64,000 nt of DNA from Ruminococcus sp. (GTDB taxonomy: Bacteria > Bacillota > Clostridia > Oscillospirales > Ruminococcaceae), in NCBI RefSeq assembly GCF_017464355.1, contig NZ_JAFUAG010000014.1, positions 1 through 64,000 on the forward strand, read 5' to 3'. This document shows, piece by piece, positions 32,290 to 41,005 of this stretch (positions within the stretch are counted from its first letter, which is position 1; every line of letters starts with the position of its first letter). The position numbers and the translations under genes were made by a program. The notes below the pieces were generated by a model. That model worked only from the letters and a program-made list of their open reading frames with translations, did not search any database and was not told the origin of the DNA.

Positions 32290-33367
32290 AATCCACTTCC
32301 GATCTGTCGAGCGCCAGCTTTATCAGCCTGTCCTCCTGCTCGGCATAGCTTATACCGTCGTGAGCCATAAGCATGGGGAACATACTTATCTTTGTGTGCC
32401 CCGGAAGTGTGTTTATCTCATTGAGTATTACCTCGCCGTCCTCTCTCAGGAAGAAATCCGCCCTTGAAAGACCGCTGCAGCCCATGGCCTTGTAAGCCTT
32501 CACAGCCGTCTTCTTCACGGTTTCCATCACTTCCTCGGAAACTCTTGCGGGTATGTAGGTGAGGGAGCCCTCATCGTTGTACTTTGCGTCATAATCATAG
32601 AATTCGTTGGCAGGGCTTATCTCGCCTACCGTTGAAGCGAAGGGCTCATCGTTGCCCATTACGGCGCATTCAAGCTCGATGCCCTTTACCTCCTGCTCGA
32701 CAATGACCTTCTGGTCGTGGGAGAAAGCAGCCTTTATGCCCGCTTTCAGCTCCTCGTAGTTGTGTGCCTTCGATATACCCACAGAAGAACCGCAGTTAGC
32801 AGGCTTTACATACATGGGGTAGCCCAGCTCCTGCTCCATTTCCCTGCAGCGTTCCTCCAGCTTTGCCATATCGCGGTAGATCATGCTTTGCCACTTTGCG
32901 GTCTTTATGCCGTGGGCTTCAAGTATAGTGTGGGTAACGTCCTTGTCCATGCAGCAGGCAGATGAAAGCAGGTCGCAGCCCACAAAGGGTATCTCGCCCA
33001 TCTGGAAAATGCCCTGTATAGTGCCGTCCTCGCCGTTCTTGCCGTGCAGTACGGGGAACACAGCGTCCACCTTGACATTTGAGTAGGTGCCGTCGTCCTC
33101 CAGCTGTATAAAACCTCTGTGAACGGGGTCGGGGCTGAAAATGCAGGCTGTGTTGTCAGGATGCTCTGCCCACTTGCCGTTCTCGATGTCCTCCACACTG
33201 CCGATATATCTCAGCCAGTGGCCTTTCTTGGTAATGCCGATGCAAATGACCTCATAGCGGTCGGAATTTTCATTGATACTGCGGATAACGTGTGCCGCCG
33301 ATACCACGGAAACATCATGTTCGTTTGATTTTCCGCCGAATACCACGGCGATCTTAAGCTTTGCCAT
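32282..33367 (-). CDS. ddl: D-alanine--D-alanine ligase
   Basis: A 361-residue ATP-grasp ligase making D-Ala-D-Ala for peptidoglycan. The N-terminal FGGKSNEHDVSVVSA, the central glycine loop NCGSSVGISKAHN, VKGIELECAVMG and the C-terminal NEINTLPGHTKISMFP fit the Ddl family. The last motif has the Tyr/Phe region of a D-Ala-D-Ala rather than a D-Ala-D-Lac enzyme only by inference. It is the first gene of ddl-murI-DUF1934-argS, with a good promoter 42 bp upstream. Confidence 0.95.
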   Translation of the reverse strand: MAKLKIAVVFGGKSNEHDVSVVSAAHVIRSINENSDRYEVICIGITKKGHWLRYIGSVEDIENGKWAEHPDNTACIFSPDPVHRGFIQLEDDGTYSNVKVDAVFPVLHGKNGEDGTIQGIFQMGEIPFVGCDLLSSACCMDKDVTHTILEAHGIKTAKWQSMIYRDMAKLEERCREMEQELGYPMYVKPANCGSSVGISKAHNYEELKAGIKAAFSHDQKVIVEQEVKGIELECAVMGNDEPFASTVGEISPANEFYDYDAKYNDEGSLTYIPARVSEEVMETVKKTAVKAYKAMGCSGLSRADFFLREDGEVILNEINTLPGHTKISMFPMLMAHDGISYAEQEDRLIKLALDRSEVDYE

Positions 33368-33408
33368 AACAAATACGTCCTTTCGTATACAGATTACGTC
33401 AATTTAAT

Positions 33409-33437
33409 ATTATACCACATATTTATGATAATTGCAA
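33409..33437 (-). promoter_or_regulatory. Promoter of the ddl operon
   Basis: TTGCAA (33432-33437), 17-bp spacer ending in TGTGG, TATAAT (33409-33414), all on the minus strand. Confidence 0.85.
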
Positions 33438-33530
33438 ACGATTATCCCAAAACATAAAAATTTTACATTTAAGAAAAACTGTAAATAAAAGGCAAAAGCG
33501 GACAGCCGCTGCCGTCCGCCGTGGATATCC

Positions 33531-34730
33531 TTATTCTTCCGCCTTTTCAGCAGGCTTTTTCAGCACTATCTCGTAGAGGGTCTTCTGTATGCCCGCAGGG
33601 TCATCTATCAGGCTGATGACACCGCCGTGGGCTTCAACTATCCTCTTGCTTATGGCCAGCCCCAGCCCCGAGCCCTTGTTGGCAGTACGGGATCTGCTGC
33701 CCACCACGAAAGGCTCAAAAATAGTCTCCCTCAGCTCCTTGGGGATACCCTTGCCGTTGTCGCCTATGTGTATGACCACCGCATTTCTGTCATCGGTGAT
33801 AGAGGCGAAAATGGTGGTGCCCGCCTTGTTGTGCCTGAAGGAATTCGTTATCAGGTTCTCGAACACCCGCTTGAACTGCTGATGGTCAAAGGTGAAGATT
33901 ATAGGCTCATCGGGAAGCTCTGCCTCCAGCTCGAAGCCTGCCAGGTCAAGCTCCTCATACTTCATAGCCAGGTATTCGCGGAAGTATTCGCAGAGGTTCC
34001 CCTCCTTCATCTCAAAACCGAACTGAGGGTGATCCAGCTTTGAATATTCGTGGAAAGTATCTATCAGCTCCGCTACCATTTCCGTCTTGGTGTAAATGGC
34101 ATCAAGGTATTTCTGCTGAGCCTCCTCATCTGTCACACCGTCGCTGAGAGCCTTGGCATAGCCCCGTATGACGGTTATGGGCGTTTTCAGGTCATGGGAG
34201 ATATCCGCCGTCATCTGCCGCCGCTGACCCTCCAGCCTGCTCCGTGACTGCTCACTTTTCTGCAGTCTTTCGACCATGCGGTTGTAGCTGTGGCATATGC
34301 TGTCGAACTCCTTTATATCGGAGTTTATTGTCAGCACCTCCCAGTCCTCCACCTCCACATCGGATATGCTGTCCAGTGCGGTCTCGAAGCTGTGCAGCTC
34401 ACTGTGGACTTTTTTTAGTATTATCCACATGAACATGGTGATAGTCAGCACCATGATGATTATCTGGAATATCAGGTCGTAGCTGTTGTATTTCCATATA
34501 ACGTCCTGGGTAGCAGGAGAATACTCGTTCAGCAGCGCCTGATCTGCCATCTCCATAGTGGCGCCCTCATGCTCGGAAATATATATCTGCTTTGCCTCTT
34601 CGATGAGTTTTGTCTGCAATATATCAGATGTGATATTTATAGCTATGATTATGAACAGTATCATCATCACCACATTACTGATGACAAAAAAAGATAAACT
34701 TCGCCTTCCTTTTTTTCTAACTTTTTTCAA
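33531..34730 (-). CDS. Membrane sensor histidine kinase
   Basis: A 399-residue kinase. TM1 (about 12-34) and TM2 (about 84-107, IIIMVLTITMFMWIIL) enclose an extracytoplasmic segment of about 50 residues. A HAMP-like region precedes the HisKA box (ADISHDLKTPITVIRGYAKA, phospho-His about 177). The HATPase boxes follow (NLITNSFRHN, GDNGKGIP, GSGLGLAISKRI). It overlaps the response regulator gene by 14 bp and forms a two-component pair with it. The signal is unknown; the pair lies upstream of the ddl operon on the same strand, so a cell-wall role is possible but not shown. Confidence 0.92.
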   Translation of the reverse strand: MKKVRKKGRRSLSFFVISNVVMMILFIIIAINITSDILQTKLIEEAKQIYISEHEGATMEMADQALLNEYSPATQDVIWKYNSYDLIFQIIIMVLTITMFMWIILKKVHSELHSFETALDSISDVEVEDWEVLTINSDIKEFDSICHSYNRMVERLQKSEQSRSRLEGQRRQMTADISHDLKTPITVIRGYAKALSDGVTDEEAQQKYLDAIYTKTEMVAELIDTFHEYSKLDHPQFGFEMKEGNLCEYFREYLAMKYEELDLAGFELEAELPDEPIIFTFDHQQFKRVFENLITNSFRHNKAGTTIFASITDDRNAVVIHIGDNGKGIPKELRETIFEPFVVGSRSRTANKGSGLGLAISKRIVEAHGGVISLIDDPAGIQKTLYEIVLKKPAEKAEE

Positions 34731-35415
34731 TTTTGTATCCCAGTCCTCTCACTGTTTTAAGATACTTGGGGTTCTTGCTGTCGTCCCCAAGCTTTTCGCG
34801 GAGTTTTGAGATATGCACCATCATGGTATTGTCGTCATTTTCAAAATATTCACCGTTTATGCGCTCGTATATCTGCGCCTTGGTGAAGACCCTCCCGGGC
34901 TTCTCCATAAGCGTTGCCAGTATCTTGAACTCGGTGGGGGTCAGCTGTATCTCCTCGTCGTTCTTTTTCAGGGTGAACTTCTTGGTGTCCAGCGAAAGCT
35001 CGCCAACTACCAGTGTTTCGCCGCCTGCTGTGCCTGCGCTGCCGTCCAGCTTGTACTTCCTGCGGAGATTTGACTGCACCCTTGCCACTACCTCCAGGGG
35101 GTTGAAAGGCTTGGTAATGTAGTCATCAGCACCGATATCCAGCCCCAGTATCTTGTCGCTGTCAGAGTTCATGGCAGACAGTATGATTATGGGTATATTG
35201 CTTGTCATGCGTACCCTTTTGGTAAGCTCAAAGCCGTTCAGCTCAGGCATCATTATATCGAAGATAGCCAGGTCGGGCTTGTGGGTGCCCAGCAGTTCAT
35301 AAGCCTGCCTGCCGTTGTCAGCGGCCAGTACAGTGAAGCCTGCATTTTCAAGGTAAAGGCGCAGTACCTCCTGTATATCCGTATCATCTTCAGCGACCAG
35401 TATTTTGTATGACAT
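34717..35415 (-). CDS. OmpR/PhoB-family response regulator
   Basis: A 232-residue regulator. The receiver domain has AEDDTD, the phosphoacceptor Asp in AIFDIMMPELNG (about 53) and the Lys in YITKPFNPLEV (about 103). The C-terminal winged helix (about 135-230) has LTPTEFKILATLMEKPGRV, TMMVHISKLREKLG and VRGLGYKIE. The start at 35415 has AAGGAG 9 bp upstream; an ATG 9 bp earlier lies too close. It is the first gene of the pair with the kinase at 33531. Confidence 0.95.
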   Translation of the reverse strand: MSYKILVAEDDTDIQEVLRLYLENAGFTVLAADNGRQAYELLGTHKPDLAIFDIMMPELNGFELTKRVRMTSNIPIIILSAMNSDSDKILGLDIGADDYITKPFNPLEVVARVQSNLRRKYKLDGSAGTAGGETLVVGELSLDTKKFTLKKNDEEIQLTPTEFKILATLMEKPGRVFTKAQIYERINGEYFENDDNTMMVHISKLREKLGDDSKNPKYLKTVRGLGYKIEKS

Positions 35416-35450
35416 GGTGTACATCTCCTTGTCTTATCTCTTTCGGGAAT

Positions 35451-35479
35451 ATTATAGCATATTTTTTCCCGTTCGTAAA
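35451..35479 (-). promoter_or_regulatory. Promoter of the two-component pair
   Basis: Minus strand TTTACG (35474-35479), 17-bp spacer, TATAAT (35451-35456). Confidence 0.75.
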
Positions 35480-35660
35480 GACCTTGCGGTGAAATTTCCC
35501 TCTGCCCCCCCCGCAGGCAGACTTTGTTCCCGCTGCCCGAAAACAGTGTCTCTCGCTCACATCTGCCTGTGCCTGCGGGTCCTTGAATGCTGGGGGTCGG
35601 TTTTTTGTACTTGAATTCTGTACCCTAAAATGTACCATTAATAATGTAATAAATATGTAA

Positions 35661-35689
35661 TTGACAAATCGCGTTCATTGTTTTATAAT
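35661..35689 (+). promoter_or_regulatory. Promoter for the DUF4272 gene
   Basis: TTGACA (35661-35666), 17-bp spacer, TATAAT (35684-35689). Repeat copy B lies between this promoter and the ribosome site. The rest of the 376-bp intergenic region (35480-35660) shows no gene. Confidence 0.85.
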
Positions 35690-35711
35690 ATTTTTAGACA
35701 TATTAAATAAA

Positions 35712-35770
35712 TCCCGATTTTGAAGCGTATCGCTGATGATACAGAATGGCTTTTTTTCGTATTGGGATTT
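35712..35770 (+). repeat. Dispersed palindromic repeat, copy B (short form, about 59 bp)
   Basis: It matches copy A from TCCCGATTTTGAAG through GTATC-GCTGAT-GATAC, AGAATGGC and a 7-T run, then jumps to ATTGGGATTT. The GC-rich hairpin arm is missing. The small stem has C-G where copy A has T-A, so pairing is kept. Here the unit lies in sense in a 5' leader. Confidence 0.8.
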
Positions 35771-35791
35771 AAATGATCAGAGGTGATACCC

Positions 35792-36460
35792 ATGAAAACT
35801 CCCGCGGAGAGAAAAGCTGAAAACGATAAGAAGATAGCTTCACTGGATATAACCGTGAACACTCACCTGCCCACTGTTGAGGGCGAGGACGAGGTCACGC
35901 TTAAAAGCCTTGATGATATCTGCGGCCGTGCGGTGGCAGCACTGCTCGTGATACAGCTGGCACTGGACTGCAGCAGAGGCGGGTACGATGAGAGCATTGA
36001 GATCATCAGCGGCGCCCTGGAGCGCTACGGTGTAAAGGGATATCTCAATGCTGCGGAAAAGCAGGTGTTCGACAATAATTATCCCGAACAGGCTCTGCCT
36101 GCGGTGGTGTGGGAATATGAGTGCTACTGGTCGCTGGTATGGGCGCTGGGACTTATCGGTGACGATGAGCTTGAAGCCGTCGCTGAGATATGCAACTGCG
36201 AGAAGGCCATAAACCTGGTGGTATCCTGTGAGGATATGGCAGCTTTCAGGGAGAAATGCACCCTCAGGAGCAAGAGCGAAATACTGGATAAGCTGGACTT
36301 TTTCTACCGCCTGCACTGGGCTTGTGTGGAAAACAGGGTGAACTCGGGTGGCGCCTCCATAGGTTACATGAATGAAGAAGTAGTCATGGAAAGGCGCAGG
36401 GGTCTTGAATGGCTGGTCTCTGAGGAAGCTGACTGGTTCGATATATCCCTTGACACCTGA
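35792..36460 (+). CDS. DUF4272 domain protein
   Basis: A 222-residue soluble protein of the DUF4272 family, whose role is unknown. Visible features are RAVAALLVIQLALDCSRGG near residue 50, VVWEYECYWSLVWALGLI (about 112-129), and a C-terminal RRRGLEWLVSEEADWFDISLDT. These Trp-rich ends are what I recall of the family. The ATG at 35792 has AGAGGTGA upstream. It is the first gene of a plus-strand series with the kinase-like gene 32 bp downstream. Its leader contains repeat copy B. Confidence 0.78.
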   Translation: MKTPAERKAENDKKIASLDITVNTHLPTVEGEDEVTLKSLDDICGRAVAALLVIQLALDCSRGGYDESIEIISGALERYGVKGYLNAAEKQVFDNNYPEQALPAVVWEYECYWSLVWALGLIGDDELEAVAEICNCEKAINLVVSCEDMAAFREKCTLRSKSEILDKLDFFYRLHWACVENRVNSGGASIGYMNEEVVMERRRGLEWLVSEEADWFDISLDT

Positions 36461-36492
36461 TAAATAAAGAAGTATCGGAAGGAGAATAGAGT

Positions 36493-37086
36493 ATGGCAAA
36501 GATAAAGGTAGTTACCATAGGCAGACTTTACTGCTCGGGCGGCAGCGACATAGGCAAGCTGGTGGCAGAAAGACTGGGCGTGCCCTGCTATGACAGGGAA
36601 ATAATAGAAATGGCAGCGGAGAAAAGCGGCATTTCCATGGCGGAGATAAAGAAGTATGAAGAGAGCATACTCAATCCCCTGAAAAAGCCCATAAACTTCT
36701 TCGGCACCGCTGAGGATATCACCGAGAAGATATTTGCAGCCGAAACAGAGGTGGTACATGAACTGGTGGACAAGGGTCCCTGCGTCATAGTGGGCAGGTG
36801 TGCGGATTTCATCCTGAAAAACAAGGTGAAGACCCTGAACGTGTTCATATATTCTTCCCCCGATAAGCGCCGCCAGACGGCCATGAGCCCCAAGCATAAT
36901 ATCCCCGAGGAAGATGTGGACAATATGCTGAAAAAGTACGACAAAAAGCGCGGGGACTACTACAATGCCAACACCAATAAAAAATGGGGCACCAAGACCA
37001 GCTATGACCTCTGCCTTGACAGCGGCACCCTGGGCTATGATATGTGCGCTGAGATAATCGCCCATGCGGTGGAGGTATCAAAGTAA
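36493..37086 (+). CDS. Cytidylate-kinase-like protein
   Basis: A 197-residue protein of the cytidylate kinase-like family common in clostridia and Bacteroides. The N-terminus has VVTIGRLYCSGGSDIGKLVA, a P-loop-like stretch (GRxYxSGGSxIG), then ERLGVPCYDREIIEMAAEKSG. PCVIVGRCADFIL and FIYSSPDKRR match the core and lid parts. It is not the essential Cmk of pyrimidine salvage by sequence, and its substrate is unknown. AAGGAGAAT lies before the ATG. Its stop overlaps the start of ybaK (TAATG). Confidence 0.85.
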   Translation: MAKIKVVTIGRLYCSGGSDIGKLVAERLGVPCYDREIIEMAAEKSGISMAEIKKYEESILNPLKKPINFFGTAEDITEKIFAAETEVVHELVDKGPCVIVGRCADFILKNKVKTLNVFIYSSPDKRRQTAMSPKHNIPEEDVDNMLKKYDKKRGDYYNANTNKKWGTKTSYDLCLDSGTLGYDMCAEIIAHAVEVSK

Positions 37087-37577
37087 TGGCAAAGGAAAAA
37101 GATGTCAAGACCAATGCCATGCGTATACTTGACCGCAATAAGGTCAGCTACAGGGTGAATACCTATGAGTGCGATGAGTTCATCGACGGTGTGCATATAG
37201 CCGATATGCTGGGTCAGCCCCATGACAGCACCTTCAAGACCCTGGTGGCACAGGGCAAAAGCGGGGGATATTACGTCTTCGCCATACCCATTGATGAGGA
37301 GCTTGATATGAAAAAGGCTGCAAAGTCCGTGGGGGAAAAATCGGTGGAGCTGATACACGTCAGGGATATCAATAAGGTAACAGGGTACATCAGGGGAGGC
37401 TGTACTCCTCTGGGCATGAAAAAGCAGTACCCCACCGTGGTGGACAGCCGTGCCTGCGGCTTTGATGAGATGATCATCAGCGGCGGAAGGCTGGGCTCAC
37501 AGATATTCCTTGCCCCCGATGACCTGGTAAGGGTCACGGGCGGAAAGTTCGAGAGCATTATATTTGAACAGGATTGA
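37086..37577 (+). CDS. ybaK: YbaK/EbsC-family Cys-tRNA(Pro) deacylase
   Basis: A 163-residue trans-editing enzyme of the YbaK type, which hydrolyses Cys wrongly attached to tRNA-Pro. Family features are NAMRILDRNKVSYRVNTYE at the start, TFKTLVAQGKSGGYYVFAIP, the conserved GYIRGGCTPLGMKKQYPTV and SGGRLGSQIFLAPDDLV near the end. The length is normal. It is translationally coupled to the kinase-like gene (overlap of one base in TAATG). Confidence 0.93.
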   Translation: MAKEKDVKTNAMRILDRNKVSYRVNTYECDEFIDGVHIADMLGQPHDSTFKTLVAQGKSGGYYVFAIPIDEELDMKKAAKSVGEKSVELIHVRDINKVTGYIRGGCTPLGMKKQYPTVVDSRACGFDEMIISGGRLGSQIFLAPDDLVRVTGGKFESIIFEQD

Positions 37578-37600
37578 GCCTGTTTGCGGAGGAAAGTAAA

Positions 37601-38356
37601 ATGGATAAGATGAAAAGGATATTTGCGCTGGCGCTGACACTGGCGCTGACAGCTGCAGCAGCAGGCTGCGGCAAGGAGATAGGCACTGAGGAGCCTGTTT
37701 CAAAGGCGGAGCAGGAGGCTACCGCGGAGGAAGATGTGGTCACTGAGGCCGAGCCCGAAAGCGTCGCCGAAACTACCACCACCACAGCAGCTGCCACTAC
37801 CACCGCTGCCGAAACAGAGCCCGAGCTGCCTAAGATAGGTCTTGAGGACGCAGCATCGGCGGATTATTCGGTGGAGCTTACCAACGGCACCGAAAAGGAG
37901 ATAACAGGTATCTATATCAGCTACGGTGACAGCGGCTACAGTGAGAACCTTCTGCCTGAGGGCGAGAACTTTGCTGTGGACGAGAAAAGGCTGTTCAGCT
38001 GGTCTGCCCCCGATGACGGCGGTATGGTGATAAGTGACTATAACCTGGAGATAGACTTCGGCAGCGACAGCTTTGTGCTGCACGGTTTCCCGCTGACAGA
38101 TATGCTGTCGGGCGAGATAAGGCTCATGGACGAGTACGCTTTCTTGGTATATGCCAACAGGGTGGGCGATACCAAGGACACCATGGAAAAGGAGTCGAAG
38201 ATAGCCGAGGAGGAGCGCAGGGCTGAGGAGGAAAAGACAGCCACTGCCACCACCACGACCACAGCCTACGAGGAAACCGAGCCCGTCACCGAGACCGAGG
38301 TTCCCGCCCAGACAGAGGCCCCTGCGGATAACGGCTGGGGAGAAGTCTACTACTGA
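37601..38356 (+). CDS. Secreted lipoprotein with Glu/Thr-rich linkers, unknown function
   Basis: A 251-residue lipoprotein. The start at 37601 has GGAGG 9 bp upstream; the signal peptide ends in LTAAAAGCGKE with the lipidated Cys at about residue 20. Two low-complexity stretches rich in Glu, Thr and Ala (about 25-75 and 205-245) flank a folded core of about 120 residues with YSVELTNGTEKEITGIYISY and NLEIDFGSDSFVLHG. The core looks beta-rich and similar to small bacterial surface domains seen beside lipoprotein anchors, but I do not recognise the family. It lies 23 bp after ybaK. Confidence 0.75.
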   Translation: MDKMKRIFALALTLALTAAAAGCGKEIGTEEPVSKAEQEATAEEDVVTEAEPESVAETTTTTAAATTTAAETEPELPKIGLEDAASADYSVELTNGTEKEITGIYISYGDSGYSENLLPEGENFAVDEKRLFSWSAPDDGGMVISDYNLEIDFGSDSFVLHGFPLTDMLSGEIRLMDEYAFLVYANRVGDTKDTMEKESKIAEEERRAEEEKTATATTTTTAYEETEPVTETEVPAQTEAPADNGWGEVYY

Positions 38357-38404
38357 TGTCTTTTGATATGACATATTTTGTCACTGAAAGCAGGAAAGTT
38401 TGAT

Positions 38405-38671
38405 ATGGGTCTTTTTAACAAAAGCAAAAGTACAGATGACTATGCCAATGAGGGCAGCAAGCTTTTTGACGACGGAAAATATGCAGAGGCCATAGAGATA
38501 TGGCTTGAAGCCCCGGACTCACTGGAAAGGCCTCTGAATGCCCGCAGCGAAGCAGTGTGGTTTTTGACAGCTGTGGCTGAATACCTTATGCGCGCCTACA
38601 TGATAGCAGGCGAAGAAATATTTGAAGACGAAGACGAAAAATACTTTGCCCTGATAAAAGACCTGATATGA
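38405..38671 (+). CDS. Small TPR-like helical protein
   Basis: An 88-residue cytoplasmic protein. The core DYANEGSKLFDDGKYAEAIE resembles one tetratricopeptide helix pair, followed by LNARSEAVWFLTAVAEYLM. The ribosome site is AGGAAA 7 bp upstream of the ATG at 38405. A strong terminator follows, ending the series that starts at the DUF4272 gene. I do not recognise a specific family; a role as a small partner protein is only a guess. Confidence 0.65.
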   Translation: MGLFNKSKSTDDYANEGSKLFDDGKYAEAIEIWLEAPDSLERPLNARSEAVWFLTAVAEYLMRAYMIAGEEIFEDEDEKYFALIKDLI

Positions 38672-38701
38672 CCGCTGAGAAACGGCAATGCAGATGTATC
38701 A

Positions 38702-38738
38702 TACTGCCCCGTGGGTGCTGCTGCACCGTGGGGGCAGT
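38702..38738 (+). terminator. Terminator of the DUF4272-to-TPR gene series
   Basis: ACTGCCCC pairs with GGGGCAGT around an inner GGTGC-type stem, then TTTTTTG. Confidence 0.85.
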
Positions 38739-38744
38739 TTTTTG

Positions 38745-38773
38745 TTTACAAATCTGCCCCGGTGTGGTATAAT
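38745..38773 (+). promoter_or_regulatory. Promoter for the 38805 kinase
   Basis: TTTACA (38745-38750), 17-bp spacer ending in TGTGG, TATAAT (38768-38773). Confidence 0.85.
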
Positions 38774-38804
38774 GTAGTCATATAACTGTAAGGGAGGTGC
38801 TGCT

Positions 38805-39686
38805 GTGGTACTGGTAATAACGTCACTGCTGGCGGCGGTGCTGGCTGTCATAGTCATTCTGCAAAGGCGGGAGATGTCATCTGTAAAAAGGCAGCTTAGC
38901 GACATAAGGTCAAAGGATACCAACAACCTGGTAAGGTCGTCAAACGGTCTGGCGGACGACCTTATAAACGAGGTCAATATCCTGCTTAAGGAAATGCGCC
39001 GTGACCGTGCCGAGAACAGCCGCAAGAACCATGCCATGGAGCAGATGATGACCAACATCTCCCACGACCTGCGCACCCCGCTGACCTCAGCCCTGGGGTA
39101 CATAGATATCCTCAGAAGCTCAGATGCCCCCGAGGAGGAAAAGCAGCGGGAGCTGGAGATAATCCGCCAGCGGCTGGGGCGCCTTGAAGAGCTGATAGAC
39201 TCCTTCTTTGAATTTTCAAAGGTCATATCGGGAAGCAAGCTGCCCGACATGGAAGAGCTTGATCTGGTGGGTGTGCTGGAGGAGTCCATAGTACACTACT
39301 ACGATGACTACGAGGGCAGGGGGCGCTCCATAGAGCTTGACTGCCCCCGAAACAGGATAATGACCGTATCTAACCGCAGTATGCTGCTGCGTATCTTCGA
39401 TAACCTCATAGGCAATGCATTGAAGCACGGCACAGGCACCCTTAAAGTCGCGGTGGAACAGGGAAGCGCACTCAGTATATCCTTTGAGAATAGTGCCGAC
39501 CTGGGGGAGCTTGATATCGACCACATCTTCGATGAATTCTACACCACTGATATCTCCCGCACCAGGGGCAACACAGGCCTGGGTCTGGCCATAGCCAAGC
39601 AGTTCACCGAAATGCTGGGGGGCAGTATAACAGCCTCTGCCCAAGGCGATATCTTCACGGTGACAGTGAGTTTTCCCATGAAATAA
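38805..39686 (+). CDS. Sensor histidine kinase without neighbouring regulator
   Basis: A 293-residue kinase with a GTG start and GGGAGGTGCTGCT upstream. One membrane helix (about 2-20) anchors a short coiled region (about 25-75). The HisKA box is NISHDLRTPLTSALGYIDIL (phospho-His about 86), and HATPase boxes NLIGNALKHG and GNTGLGLAIAKQF follow. It has no sensor domain outside the membrane and no response regulator beside it, so it is either an orphan or paired with a distant gene. Relatives with this short layout often sit behind OmpR regulators, as I recall. Confidence 0.88.
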   Translation: MVLVITSLLAAVLAVIVILQRREMSSVKRQLSDIRSKDTNNLVRSSNGLADDLINEVNILLKEMRRDRAENSRKNHAMEQMMTNISHDLRTPLTSALGYIDILRSSDAPEEEKQRELEIIRQRLGRLEELIDSFFEFSKVISGSKLPDMEELDLVGVLEESIVHYYDDYEGRGRSIELDCPRNRIMTVSNRSMLLRIFDNLIGNALKHGTGTLKVAVEQGSALSISFENSADLGELDIDHIFDEFYTTDISRTRGNTGLGLAIAKQFTEMLGGSITASAQGDIFTVTVSFPMK

Positions 39687-39696
39687 TGACAAAAAA

Positions 39697-39726
39697 ACAG
39701 CCTTTCCCCGAAAGAGGAAAGGCTGT
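39697..39726. terminator. Bidirectional terminator between kinase and oadB
   Basis: An 11-bp stem, ACAGCCTTTCC with GGAAAGGCTGT. On the minus strand TTTTTT follows, ending oadB. It also closes the plus-strand kinase gene. Confidence 0.85.
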
Positions 39727-39736
39727 TGATATTTGC

Positions 39737-40978
39737 TTACTTAACTATTGCCAGCAGAACACCTGCAGCAACGGCAGAACCGATAACACCTGCAACGTTA
39801 GGACCCATAGCGTGCATCAGCAGATAGTTGGTAGGAACTTCTTCCTGACCTACCTTCTGGGAGATACGTGCTGCCATAGGTACGGCAGATACACCTGCAG
39901 AACCGATCAGAGGATTGATCTTTCCGCCCGAGATAACGTACATCAGCTTGCCCAGCAGTATACCGCAGGCAGTACCCAGCGAGAATGCAACTACGCCCAG
40001 CAGCATTACCTTGCCGAAGTCAAGGCTTATTACCTTGTCGGCCTGGGTGGTAGCACCAACAGTAACACCAAGGAAAATGGTGATTATGTTCATCAGTTCG
40101 TTCTGCGCGGTCTTTACCAGACGGTCGCAGCAGCCGCTTTCTTTCAGCAGGTTGCCGAACATCAGCATACCTACCAGAGGAGCAGCAGAGGGTATCATCA
40201 GCGCGATGATAAGAGTTACCAGTACAGGGAAGATCAGCTTTTCGAGCCTTGATACAGGTCTCAGCTGACCCATAACTACCGAGCGTTCCTTCTTTGTAGT
40301 CAGCGCCCTCATTATAGGCGGCTGGATAATGGGCACCAGCGCCATGTAGGTGTAAGCTGCCAGCGCTATGGTACCGACCGAGTTAGCACTGTGGGTGGTC
40401 AGCAGCTTTGAAGAAACGTAAATGGAAGTAGGGCCGTCCGCACCGCCGATGATAGCGATGGAAGCGCAGTCCGCAGCACTCATGTTCAGTATAGCCGCAC
40501 CGACAAAGGTGAAGAATATACCGCCCTGTGCGGCAGCGCCCAGCAGGAAGCTTCTGGGAGAAGCTATCAGGGGGCCGAAGTCTGTCATGGCGCCTATGCC
40601 CAGGAATATCAGCGGGGGATATATCTGCAGCTTAACGCCCATGTAGAGGATATCCAGCAATCCTCCGTGTTCAAGAATCCGTTGATAGTCTATGTAGTGG
40701 TCGTTGACCGTGCCTGCGTCTTCCTTGAATTCTTCCACATAGTTCCAGTACTCAGGGTGGTACATCTCAGCGAAAGGCAGGTTTGTCAGCAGCATACCGA
40801 ATGAGATAGGCAGCAGCAGCAGTGGCTCAAAACCCTTGGCAACTGCCAGGTACATGAACACGAATGAGATAAGTATCATTATTATGTTCTTCCAGCCGCC
40901 GTCAGCGAAAAATCCTGCAAAGCCCGATTCCTGTGCCAGCTGAGCCAGAGTGTCCAAAAACGATTGAATTATAGCCAT
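39737..40978 (-). CDS. Na+-translocating decarboxylase beta subunit (OadB/GcdB/MmdB type)
   Basis: A 413-residue polytopic membrane protein of the sodium-pumping decarboxylase family. It is the channel subunit that couples decarboxylation of a biotin-bound carboxyl group to Na+ export. Hallmarks are LLDILYMGVKLQIYPPLIFLG, AADCASIAIIGGADGPTSIY with the essential Asp, and GSAGVSAVPMAARISQK toward the C-terminus. The length is normal (about 370-440). The gamma gene lies just upstream on the same strand (27 bp). The alpha subunit (carboxyltransferase) is not in this window, so oxaloacetate, methylmalonyl-CoA or glutaconyl-CoA cannot be told apart as substrate. Confidence 0.93.
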   Translation of the reverse strand: MAIIQSFLDTLAQLAQESGFAGFFADGGWKNIIMILISFVFMYLAVAKGFEPLLLLPISFGMLLTNLPFAEMYHPEYWNYVEEFKEDAGTVNDHYIDYQRILEHGGLLDILYMGVKLQIYPPLIFLGIGAMTDFGPLIASPRSFLLGAAAQGGIFFTFVGAAILNMSAADCASIAIIGGADGPTSIYVSSKLLTTHSANSVGTIALAAYTYMALVPIIQPPIMRALTTKKERSVVMGQLRPVSRLEKLIFPVLVTLIIALMIPSAAPLVGMLMFGNLLKESGCCDRLVKTAQNELMNIITIFLGVTVGATTQADKVISLDFGKVMLLGVVAFSLGTACGILLGKLMYVISGGKINPLIGSAGVSAVPMAARISQKVGQEEVPTNYLLMHAMGPNVAGVIGSAVAAGVLLAIVK

Positions 40979-41005
40979 TTTATCAGATCACGTTCCTTTC
41001 CAAAG

